From Cheiracanthium punctorium (taxonomy: Eukaryota > Arthropoda > Arachnida > Araneae > Cheiracanthiidae), in NCBI GenBank assembly GCA_038373885.1, contig JAWZYV010000147.1:248001-312000 (forward strand): 64,000 bases of DNA, in the 5' to 3' direction. The translations under genes were made by a program, and so were the position numbers. The notes beneath the pieces are model-generated. The model was not told where the DNA came from. It did not search any database and saw only the letters and a list, made by a program, of their open reading frames with translations. Positions 12,953-24,900 of this stretch are shown here, in pieces. Each line of letters starts with the position of its first letter. Position 1 is the first letter of the stretch.

Positions 12953-13534
12953 CAAACCTGCTCGATAGACATAACTTGTCTATACGATTAGTTACGGTGA
13001 AGCACTTTTCAAATGTGTTTCCCAGATAACGCTGGGGGAGGGGGGGGGGAGGGCAGAATAAAATGTTGAAAGTTGCGCAAGGCTTGCAAGATTTGTAAAG
13101 CAAGAGCTTAAATGCATCCTTTAAAAGAAGAGAAGTTAAGTATTCGTATAGTCATTTAAATATTTCTTGATTTGCTCTTCAAATGGATTAATGAATGTCA
13201 TTAAAATGCTATAGACCATAATGTATTGAAATTCTTTTGAATACTACTGTAAAAAGAACTATAAATGATGCAGAAACTTTTTCGATGAAGAGCTTTATTC
13301 TGTAATCCTTAATAGTAAGATCTTTTTAAAAATAAATAAGTAAATAACCGATTATCTCAAAAATACGCTTTGAAGAATGACTGTCCTGTCCATAGAGCGT
13401 AATGTATTTTCTTCTGTTAGAAATAACCGAATATCTCTAAAATAAGCTTTAAAGATTAACTGTCAATAGAGCATAATGTATTGGAATTCTTTTGGGCTTT
13501 CGTGTTCAAGAACTTTAAATGCTACATACACCAT

Positions 13535-14108
13535 CAGGGGTGGCACCAGCGGGGGGATCGGGGGGCATGCACCCCCCCTTTCGGGGAGTGTCGTCGGGGA
13601 TTTTTTTAGAGAATTTGTTAGTTTAGGAAAACGAAGGAAATTTTGCAACCAGATAAAAAATTCCATTCAAAGTGTCTGACCCGATCGTAGAGGTTCCGTG
13701 CACTTCCATTCTCATTCTGCTGCATACGATATTCATTTACTGAATATTGATTATCTGCAGCTCGGAGTATGTTTCTCAGGATTCGAAGGAACCAGCGAAC
13801 AAAATCCACATTTCTAGGTTAAGCAGGGTTGCCCGATCTGCTGACAGTTGTCTTCGTAAAGACCTTCTTAACTACGACTTTGGTGAAAATCACTGGGCTT
13901 CCTGTTAACCAAGAACAGATAATTAATGACCATCTCATCATAATAATTTTGTAATATACGAAACCAAAGTAGGAAATTTATCTCTTACTCGAATACTTTT
14001 TTGAGAGGCTGTGCAAGTACTGAACCGTAAAATTTTGGGGTTTTATCGTTTGGCTCCCCTGTCGGGGAAGATGGCCCTCCCGTCGGGGAAAGTCTGGCGC
14101 CATCACTG
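13535..14108. mobile_element. hAT-type MITE with perfect 8-bp duplication
   Basis: The ends CAGGGGTGGCACCAG and CTGGCGCCATCACTG are inverted. Both flanks are TACACCAT. It has no transposase; the GC-rich ends contrast with the AT-rich centre. Confidence 0.8.
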
Positions 14109-14599
14109 TACACCATATTCAATAGGATACACAGTACAAATTTCTGTCTACTTCCTTTTCCTCACTCTGCTGAGTGAGTCTGCCCTCCAATGCAAGCATT
14201 GGTAGTTAGCCTCTTCTCAGTTGGGGAATATTCAATAACATATAAAAATAAATATCCTCTCAAAATCCAAAATTTCCTTTAGCTTCCTACGAAATTCTAT
14301 GGGGACGTCGAAACTTTCGTTTACAGACAAAGGATTTTTCTCGGGATCTAAATTTAATAAAAACGCAACTCATGTATCTTCAATCTTTCACACGGTCCTC
14401 AGGCTCCTTGTCTCGCAAGAATTTTCTGGATCTATGAGATCCAGAAATTTTGCTAACCAATAAATGCTCCTGTTTTGGAACATTTCATTACTGTATGAAC
14501 AATGTGACCCCCCTAATAAGTTGAAACAGTGCTCAGAGAGCAACTTTATCGTGATCTCTGTTGCCATGCAAATTTGTGTGAAAGCTAATAAAAATATGT

Positions 14600-14803
14600 T
14601 TTGAACCAGAAGTGTGAAGTAACTTACGTCGGCAGCCACACAGCCCAGAGCACCGGGTTTTGTCCCAGCTCCTCCCGGACTTCCAACTCTATCGTAGGCC
14701 CGGCTACAACTCCAACGCGGGCGGCCGGTCATTTTACAACGACGCTCAGCTCGGGGCTCAAAGTCAGTGTCCAGAACAATCGGCCGCCCCAACCGCCGTA
14801 ATA

Positions 14804-14875
<72 letters not shown>
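14600..14875. repeat. GC-rich repeat plus ATAC/AT microsatellite
   Basis: About 200 bp of GC-rich sequence (14615-14803) abuts (ATAC)n then (AT)n to 14873. The minus strand is open for 169 codons through it, but part of that frame translates the microsatellite. It is probably a retroposon end with a microsatellite tail rather than a gene. Confidence 0.5.
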
Positions 14876-15309
14876 GGGTTACACAGGAAGAAAACAAATT
14901 CCTGAGTCAAATCTCGAAATTTGAAAAAACAATTTTATTTTTAAATTTAAACGTTTTATTTTAATGAAATGAGTTTTTAAGGCATCATTTTAAGTTAAAG
15001 AAGTTGCTAGTAATGAATAGTAAATTTAAAAGAGTATCTGGAAAATGCTTTTTAAAAGCAAGCAGTCCTGACACGGCATCATATGATTTGATTATATTTA
15101 AATGATTTTACATCAAACACACACACACACACAAAAAAAAAAAAAAAACCTTTACAGTTTACGTCATGCCTCAAAAAGCACAGAAATTCGTAAAAATTCT
15201 ATGCCTATTTTTAAATTGGGTAGCCACCTGCGGAGCAACAAAATTTCTCTTGATTCGCTTTTGACGTTCTCAATTACTCCGCAGATAAAATTGTAAAAAT
15301 TTTTCGTAA

Positions 15310-15343
<34 letters not shown>
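15310..15343. repeat. Poly-T tract
   Basis: An uninterrupted T run of about 33 nt. Similar shorter tracts at 9840, 10006 and 11799 add to the simple-repeat load of this intergenic region. Confidence 0.9.
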
Positions 15344-15347
<4 letters not shown>

Positions 15348-16199
15348 GCAAACATCGTGTTATTTAACCTTAGCAATCACCTAAGTTGTAAATATTTGTG
15401 TAAAAATGTAAATTTTTTAATAAAATGCCTGTAAATATTTTATTATTATTATTATTAACAGTGGATATTTTTATCACTCTGCCTCAAGGAAATTTTGCAC
15501 AATTTTCACAAAATATAAAAAATTCAATAACTTTAAGAAATGACTTCTATTATTTAAGTTTTAAGTTGAATAATTAAATATTATGGGCAATGCCTTTTCT
15601 CTCACTAAATGTAACTTTTGAAAAAAAAAAAAAATTATTCGATTTTTTTTAACAAAAAGCATGTAATAGGTTAAGTTCAGTTGTTACCAAATAAAGTAGA
15701 ATGAAATTAAATTAACCGAATTAAATAAATACGAATACCTTTTTTTCTGTTAAACTGTTTACTTTATTAATAAAAATAAAATAAATAAATAAGGAACATT
15801 AAAATCAGCATGATATATTTATTTTAGATAGATAGCATTGAATTTGATAATAAACCGTTTCAACGTTATCTCGTCCCATCATTGACCATTGTAGTATGTT
15901 TCCATTCCAGGGGAGGATCAGGTATTTTAAACCTAAAGTTAGTATAAATGTTTTAAAATAGCTGTTGTTTAATTATTACTTTGCATTTTCGGGGGGGGGG
16001 GGGGTCCTGTCCCCCTCGCCCCCCTTATGTACGACCCTGCTTCTCCTCAAAACTATTTGAAACTGTATACTTGCGGGAAAAAATAATAAAACTCAGTTAA
16101 GAGTACGCGTAAATAATTTAATTGCTCCTCAATGGGATGTTTAAAAGTTATTTGGTCAAACAGGTCATGCCTAAAGGTCAAAAGTAGTAAAAATCCGCT

Positions 16200-16404
16200 T
16201 CCATGAAACAGAAACTAGAGCAAAAGCAAAACTGCCGGAAAATCCGCTAGATGGCAGTAACGTTACTGTTTTGACCGTGGCATTGCGGTAGTCGCAGGCT
16301 TGTGGGATACTATTATTTCCGTTTATGTGTGATAATGATGTGATATGTTTTACTGTTTATAGATAATTTTCATATGTATTGAGAAAAGGATATTTTAAAG
16401 CAAG
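16200..16404 (+). promoter_or_regulatory. Possible endophilin promoter and 5' UTR exon
   Basis: This stretch is less AT-rich than its surroundings and holds a GCCGGAA ETS-like site, a CTCF-like motif and no repeat I recognise. A plausible splice donor, AAGCAAG|GTATGC, follows at 16405. Since coding exon 1 has its own acceptor at 18890, a non-coding first exon must lie upstream and this is the best candidate. No TATA box is evident. Position is inferred. Confidence 0.3.
16244..16257 (+). promoter_or_regulatory. CTCF-like motif
   Basis: CCGCTAGATGGCAG fits the conserved animal CTCF core CCRSYAGRKGGCRS at every position. It sits about 2.7 kb upstream of the endophilin start codon, next to the candidate promoter. 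Binding is inferred from the motif. Confidence 0.45.
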
Positions 16405-18890
16405 GTATGCTTTTTTTTTTAAATTTCCGTACGTGATCATTTAAAGCAAAATTTAATTTTCTGATCAACCCGTTACTACCTTTGGTAGAAACCGCTACAA
16501 GTTCAAATTTCTTCAATTATAGTTCTTAAGCAAACAGGTTTTCGATATTTAAATGCTATTAGTTGCATTAAGAGCGAGTTTTATTATAATGGTATGTGTG
16601 TTCGAAATTTGTGTTTCACTTATCTTTACAGTAACTTTTTATCTGTTTTAACTCTTCCAAATTTGTAAAACCCGTGTCAAATTCCAAGGTTATTAAGTTA
16701 TGCCATGCGCGGGATGTTTAATATTTGTATGATTTTAATTTTGTCGTTTCTGCTATAAATTTAAGAGAAGTGTACATCTATTTGTAATTAGTGTATGTTA
16801 CCTACTTGAATTCCTTTTATTTTTGTCAAGATGTTTGTTTTTTAAATGTGGAGGGAGGATTTTTTCGTTTGATGTTATAAAATATGAAGTTATTTGAACT
16901 AATAAAATAAGTTACGATTTATTATACGTGTCTTTATTGCTTTTGTTGATAGTTCAATATACTTTAAATTGCTGTATGCATTTATTTTTTGCAATATTAT
17001 GTTTAATCGTAACATACAATAGAGATACGGAAATTCATGTTTTGCTTTTATATATATCTTTAAATTTAATAAGAAAATATTTGAGTTTTAAATCACAGAT
17101 GTATGCTCACATTTTTATCATTATTGTTTTTTTTTTCTATTTTTATCATTATTGGTGTGTTGGCTATTTGTGCAGTTTTTATTGTCATTCCTTTAATATT
17201 TATTTCATTAATTTAAATTATCCTTATCACATCTACTAGAATATATTTCCTATTCAACAATAATATGCAAGTATGTTTGTATTTGTATTAATGTGACAGC
17301 TCAACATCCCCCCCCCTTTTTTTTAAAAAAAAAAAAGGTTCTGTTCATCCATATATTAAAATTTTTTATATATAATAAAAGAAGTGTGATTTTTCATTTG
17401 TTGGGAGAGCGATTAATAAAACTTTTATGCTGCAGTGAAAATTAACCTGTAGTTCTCCTTCAAACAAAATTTATTTCTATCTTCATTTCAAACATGGGGG
17501 AAATAAAGAATGTGCATTATTTCTTCTTGAACACTACTGGAATAAAAACTTTTAAAATATACATAAAGTTATACTTATCAAGACTAAGTATTATCCCAGA
17601 AGCAGAAAGTACTTAAAAGTGTGACATGTGGCCCAGAACAGTCGCAAACTTTGCCCTGGCCTGATTAGCCTCTGAAGTGAGGAGAAAATCTCATTTCGGC
17701 CCCTCCTCCCCTCTGTGTTTGGGAAAGTAGAGTTTTAATGATTTCATGTGACAAAAATGTTTTATTCATTAAAAGGAAATTTCATTGATTTAATTAGTTT
17801 TAATAATTTCTTTTGATAATAAATATTTTATTCATTCATCTTCACAATAGTTTAGTTCATTCTAATGAGATTTAAAGTATTCTTGAAATTCCTTTAAAAA
17901 GTAAACTAAAAACATTAGGTACCTTACTGGAACATTAAACTTTATTTATTTAGTCCTGTTTTTCGTTGGATATGGCTTTTTTCGGGAATTCTTTGTTTCA
18001 ATGACATTATAAAAATTACAACATGGAAGATTAAGATTCAGAGTTAATTTTGACATTTAGAAGATATTTAACATTACATCCTGAAAGTCTACCGTTTTCT
18101 GTCGGCCAAATGTTCCTCATATACATGATCAAGCAAGGGTTACCAGCAAAAAAAGGCTGCCAAGCTTCACCCTCCACTACCGAAGAAAAATTTCCCAAGT
18201 TTGGCTGGCGTTCTTTTAATGGATAAGTACCAAAAATCAAAATCTAGATTTTGATTTTCAGTAATCTTCTATATTTTTCTAGAAACAGAAATTGCTAAAC
18301 ACTACTATTTAATAATGGTGAAGTAATTTCAGGGATGAGATTCACAAAAAAACTGAAGTCATATGACAGCAAAAAAATTTGTACATGTGATATTTGTATA
18401 CAATAATAATATATGTTAAAGAAGTTTTAAGAAGTAAGACATCAGAGCATGCTACAAGATAAAATACTACACAGTTAACAACCACCATCAGGGATAAATA
18501 AAGCAGAATTTTCAGACACAAAAAAAGTGAATTCCTCTTAATTCACAAAAAGCTGAAGAATCTCATCCCTCTTGCTGGTTTTCTTTTTTCCAAAAAGTTA
18601 TATTTGTTAAAAATGAAATAATCGATAGAGTGTCTAAGAATTTCGTATCTGTTGATAAGTAGCATTATTTATGTGTTCTTATACAAAGTTTTTATTGATT
18701 TTGTGTTCACACTCATCAAATGCAATGCTTGATTGTGTTATGAAAAGAACTCGGCAGGCAATCAGTGCTACAGCTTAAACAAAACATGAACAGAGTGTCT
18801 ACTTAAAGAGAAAATTATCATTCTTTTATGTGTGTGCAATAGTTTATATGTGCTTATTATGCTAACAAAAAACTGTCTCTTTCCTTCCAG

Positions 18891-18992
18891 CTGTTTTTGT
18901 CCGTAAACTCAACTTATTCTCTGTGATTTCAAGCTTAACAAACAACGATGGCGTTCGCAGGACTCAGGAAACAGATAAACAAAGCTAACCAG
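18891..18992 (+). CDS. EndoA: Endophilin A exon 1 (5' UTR end, start codon and H0 helix)
   Basis: A strong acceptor (TCTTTCCTTCCAG) ends at 18890, so the start codon exon is preceded by an upstream non-coding exon. The ATG at 18948 is in the context CAACGATGG. It encodes [15 protein letters not shown], the hallmark endophilin A N-terminal amphipathic helix that inserts into membrane. The donor GTACGT begins at 18993 and the exon ends in phase 0. No in-frame upstream ATG competes. Confidence 0.93.
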
Positions 18993-21900
18993 GTACGTTG
19001 CTCTTTTGATCAGTGATTTTCCAAGTAGCACTTTGACTTAGTGCCAAAAATTCTGCCAAGTACCGAGTTGGATTGATCCAGGAATTTTTTTAGGGTCCCA
19101 TTATTTGTGAAAACGTTTTATTTTTGTGATTTTCAAAATAAATTTTTTAAAATTTTCATACCAATTTTTGTACATGTCTCTTTATTTTGTTAAAATAATT
19201 TACAAAAGAAATGAAAATGTAAGGTGAAATTCAAATGTAAAGCTGTTTAATTGAAATGTACATTTTTGTGAAGGGGGCCTTTTTAATCAGTTTTAATTTT
19301 GTGAAGGGAGCTTCAGAATGGACTTCAATATTGTCTGCATCAATACTTCCAAGTACTTATTAATAAGAAGGAATCTCTGGAGTCACTGTTTCTTTCTCTA
19401 CTAATTATTTTTCTTATCGAAAATCACAATCCTTTTCTACAGCAGACAATACTTACCTTAATTTGTGTGCCTGCTTTCCCCACCCCCCTCTCTTGTCTCC
19501 ATCCTTTTAAGGTATTTTTATTTTAGTTTTTGGCACATTGCATTGATGTGTTCAAAGTTAATGCTAACTTCTAAAACTTTACCCTCGATAAATGTAAAGT
19601 GTGATTTGTAATGCAGTTTTCTGATTTGTAATGTATAGTATTTCTGATTTATAATCAGGGCCAGCTTAAGGCATGTCTGATGTGTGGTCGCATGTGTCTG
19701 ATTTTGGGAGGGACACCGAAATGAGAAAAATACGAAGTTCACATAGAAATTTTTGAGTTCCAGTTAAATGGTACAAGTTAAACTTACCAAATTTTAGAAA
19801 TATTCAAAATAATCCCCTCTAACATCAGTGCCCTTTTGTAGGTGAAAATTTCAAAGTTTAAAAGTGTCAAGAGGTCCATTTCTGGGAATCAATGCAAAAT
19901 ATTCTTTTACAGCCTCATCGATCATCTTTAGAGTGAAAACGGCAATCAGATTAAAAGATAGCCAAAAGTCACTCATAGCAAGATTAGGGGAATAGGGTGT
20001 ATATTCTAGCACACTGATGCGTTTTTGTTCAAGAAATTCCACTGTCCATCTTGCCATATCAGAAGATGCATTGTCAGGATAAAGCATGAGTTCCCTTCAT
20101 TAACTTCTTGAAGAATTTCTGGAAGATACTTAGTGGTGTTAGAGTTAGCTGTGACGGTTTTCTGTCCCTCCCTGCTGAAGAAAATAGTGTACATTACTTT
20201 TTTCATTGCTCATTGTCTTTTCACCATCGTTGATTTGCCATCTTCAAAGACCCATACTTTATTTACTTGACTTGTTGGAATGTCGAAAAATGTCATATAC
20301 TTGTTATATAAGTTTAATGGTATAGTATATGTTTCATCACTTGATACAAGGCAATCAAATAAGGCAATGTACACTATCGTTAAGTAGTTTTAGAGTTTCT
20401 TTGCAGATTCTGACACACTCCGCTTTTTGGTGTTTCACATCGGGCCATAAACTTCAATGACTGTGCAATGGTATTTTCTTCTTCTTGTGAAAACACCGTT
20501 GATCTCCCTGATCCTTTTCGTGAAGGGGTTTTTGTTATCCGTCTTCTCAATGTTTCATGTGGTATTTTGTGTTCTTTTGCCACATTATATATTGATTTTC
20601 CTTCTCCAACATCCTTAATAGCTAATTAAGACTTGCGTCTGAGTATGACTGTATTCTCTTTTTAATCTATGATCGAGCTATTTCAAAATCTAAAATAATA
20701 TTTAATATATATTAATACAGCATGTTTATAAATACGCATGTAGCTTAACAATCAAAGGTACAAAATATAAGGTGTACCGGATAGTAATGTTGTTGCTTTA
20801 CACAAAATTCAAACAAATAAATTTTCAATAATTATTGAATTACAAACAAGCTGTGCCTGAGCAGAGCACTCATATTTGTTAAAGTTTTAAAGCGAGAATT
20901 TTATAGGTAACTTTTTTTAATCTCAAGATAAATGGCCACCCTCCCCCTTTTTTCTCGTCTACTCTCCTTGGAGGATTCCATTCAAAATGTTCTGAAATCC
21001 ATTTTTAGGTATTCGTGAGTATTGTATTTTACAGCCAGAATTTTATGGATATCTCTTTTCTTCTTTGAGATCACGCAAGCTATGTGAAAAGAACTTTTTG
21101 GCCCCCTATCCCCCCATAAGTTACGAATTTTGGAAAATGCTTTCTTCTCTAGCACCTATGCTATAAAACTTACGTACCTGCCAAATTTCATATTATAAGT
21201 TTCAGTAGTTATGCCTAGGCAAAATATTGACGTACGAAAAAACGACAATACTTTCCGGTACACCTAATACTTTCAAATAGTTATATTTTATTTTTGATTA
21301 GGCTGGTACAATTGTGCTATGGCTTATTTAAAATTACAAATGTAATTGCCTGGTAGGCTTAGAAAAAGATTTTTAACTTTTAAATAGCACAAAAGTATTT
21401 TAATGTAATATTCTAATTTTTTAAAAAGAAAATTAAAGCTTTTACATTGAAAAATTGCATGCAACACTTTAAAAATGTCTATCGTTCTGAAGCCTTACAC
21501 TATACCATTTTACCCCATTCACAAAATATGGCTTTAAAAAATAAATAAACAGTAATAGACACGCCCGTAGCTTAGAAACAATAAAAATGTTCTATAAATG
21601 CAATCAGGTCACTGGAATGTGAATTCATTTAATATTTAGAGTTGCAGATAGAAGTTTTGAAAAGATAACATGTGGCATGAAACTGTACACAAGAATTTTT
21701 TCTGTTGTCACTCATATAAAGAAATAATTAAAAAAAAAAAAGTGAGGAAATCAGTTTTAGACATCAACCTACCATATGCAATTTTTTAAACTATAAATAT
21801 ATTAGAAACTTGAAAATTTTAAAGAATAAATTTTTTTTTCTACCCATTTTACCCCACCTGACCTAAGCAAAATCTAGTTGAGATATTAGTGCTAACTTTA

Positions 21901-24900
21901 TAACCTGTTCTATAAACTTTTAATTGAAAGACCTACTCGCCAATTCCAATTCATATTCTGCAGAATAAGTAGTTGGAATGCTCTCGATCTGTACTGATAT
22001 TTGGTAACTCTCCTTCAAAACTGATTTAATATTAAGACATCAAAAATTACAGAATTGGATGAAGTTTAAAAAATTTGTAGTAGTTCTGTTTATTTCGAAT
22101 CTGGTGCATTTATTGTAACTTTACCTATTCTTAGTATATAATCTGTTTTTAACTGAATGAAGTGAAATTTTGTATGACTTAACATATAATTTTTGTTTGT
22201 TTCAAAGCACCAAATTTTATTTCTGACAGATTTAATTATCAAATTTCTTTCTTTATAAAATTTATACCTCTCTTACTTGTTATCGGATTTTGAAAATGTT
22301 TATACATATGTACTTGAACAAAGCTCTAAGTAGTGAGCTTTTTTTTTTTTTTTTGCCATTTTAGCTAAAATTGATTTTTGTCTGGAGTTTTTAGAGTGTT
22401 TTTTCCACCCCTCTGGTGGCAAAATCTTACCAACCATGGTGTGCCTCTATCTACATCAGATTTAGTAAAATTAAGTGTTTTTAATTTTTTTTTTATTTTT
22501 TAAAAATTAAGTTAAAAATACACAGTTTAATGTGCTTAGAAAATTTTTGTCAACCATATAAAAATAATTACAGTATAAAACCTATTATCCAGAATGGTTG
22601 GGACCGGGTGTATTCTGGATAACTGAATTTTCTAGATAATTGGCTGTTAAAAATACACAGTTTAATGTGCTTAGAAAATTTTTGTCAACCATATAAAAAT
22701 AATTACAATATAAAACCTATTATCCAGAATGGTTGGGACCGGGTGTATTCTGGATAACTGAATTTTCTAGATAATTGGCTGGGGATTAACATGACATCTA
22801 CTGATTTGATTGGTAGCATAAATGCTATTCTATTTTTGATTAGAATTAAACATAAATTAATAATATACTAGAAAAATAATATAAAAAACTCTTAATATGA
22901 TCAAGATAAATAATTATCATTTAGAGTGGAAGTAGTAAGTGTATGATAACTTCTTGAAAACTTAGTCACACACTAAAAAAAATGAATAAAATACCTTACC
23001 AGATTGCTTACTTTATAAATTCTAGCTGTAGTACTCAAAAAACAAAAATATAAGAAATATTTTTAAAAAACTCATTTTTTGCTTTTCTTTCAGAAGAAAT
23101 AGGAATTTAATTGATTGAAAAATGATTCTGGATAACTGGTTTTCCGGATAACTGGTTTCCGGATAAGAGATTCCATACTGTAAAATATATTTCACTTTTA
23201 GTGACCTTGTTTATTGATTAAATGATTCCTATTTCAGTACATGAGTGAGAAGATAGGAGGAGCTGAAGGTACAAAATTCACAGATGAATATACAGAAATG
23301 GAAAGAGTAAGTTTTATCATTTAAAACAGGTATGGGCAACCTTTGGAAAGTTTTGGACCAAACTTTAGGATGTTGGCCAAGTCGCAGGCCAACTTCAGGA
23401 GATCAGTGAAGTCGTGGGCCATATAATTGGGATTTATATGGGGGTTTGATATGTTATGTGGGTCAAAGCACTCCACAACTGGCCAGAGGTTGCCCATATA
23501 TGATTTAAAGCATAGGTTCCCAACCTTTTTTGAACTGGCGCCCTCTTTTCTAGTGAATATTTCAATACCGCCCCCCCCTCCCACTCCAGAGCAATAAGAG
23601 CGTAAAAAATGCATGGTGAAAACAAAAATTAAATAAAGAAATTACTAATAGATAGAATATTGTTGGAATTGAAACTCTACTGAATTGCTTCTTCATTTAA
23701 AAAGAGGAATAAAAGTTTTAGAGAGGTATATTAGAGGGGTATCTCTTTCTCTCAACAGCGAAGTCTTATATCGAAATATGTGAATTTTCGCACACATGAT
23801 AGAAATGAATTATCAGAGTGATTTTTAAGTCTTTTTTAGACTATATTTGGTTAATCTTCCCACGCCGCTCTGTGCCATATCAACGCCTCCTAATTTTCTC
23901 TGGTTCTTTTACCGCCCCCCTGAAAGCCTCAAACGCCCACAAGGGGGCGTTATCGCCCACGTTGGGAACCTATGATTTAAAGAATGTATTAATTTATTAC
24001 ATTTGAGACATTTAAATTAGATTCTATAAGCGCATGAAACAGTAAACCTTGTTAATATTTGTGAATAAATTAATGATTTAACCAAACCAAGTGGGGGCAA
24101 AAAACTGTTGAACTGTCTTTCCCTTATCTACATTCTTATTTAGTTTTTACTCGAGCTTTTTTTTTTATATATGTAGTTCTTTGAAATGTTATTATCAATT
24201 TTTTGTTAAAGGCAGGGGACGATCCAGGAATATGTTTTCTAGGGTTGTATTTTTGGGAATTTCAACACTTATTTTTAGGAATTTTCATATCAATTTTTAA
24301 TAAAAGAAACCTTTTTATTAAAATAATTGATAAAACAGATTAAAATGCAGGGTAACATGCCATTGAAAGGCTGTTTTAATCAATTGTATTTTTGTATTTA
24401 GGTTGTTTCAATCGATTATGATTTAGTGTAGAGCCGTTTTAATAGATTGTATTTTTGTGAAAGGGCTGTTTTAATCGACTAATTTCTTTTTGAAAGGGCC
24501 ACAAAACAGACCCAATTTTATCTGCATCAACCCCTCATTAAAGGGTTGATAAATATTAATTGCAAATAAATTCGGCTTTGTAATTAGCTAGTCTTTTGTA
24601 CTCTTCAATACTTAAAATAATGCATCTGCCCCATTTGCATTTATAAAAAAGTAATTCTTGTTTTTTAAACAAGTTTTTCTTTGTACCTGTTTTAGATGAT
24701 ATTGGCAAGACTGCAGATCTTTTATTTATTAGGCTGTATCTATTTAACTTTCTAAAAGTTATTATAAATCATAGGTTTCAATTAAAAAAATTTTCTTCTT
24801 GATTGCTAAAATTTTAATCTTAGACATGTTACAACATCAGTATATCCAATCATCAAACTTTTATGTTTTGTCTCATTAGATACGCTTTTGTTGGCTTAAT

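Noticed and set aside
14388..14897. 169-codon open frame on the minus strand
   Set aside because: Its N-terminal part translates an (AT)n/(ATAC)n microsatellite and the rest a GC-rich repeat; there is no recognisable domain or gene structure.
19794..20640. Possible domesticated mariner (SETMAR-like) gene
   Set aside because: Stops and frameshifts break the transposase and there is no adjoining SET or other fused domain.
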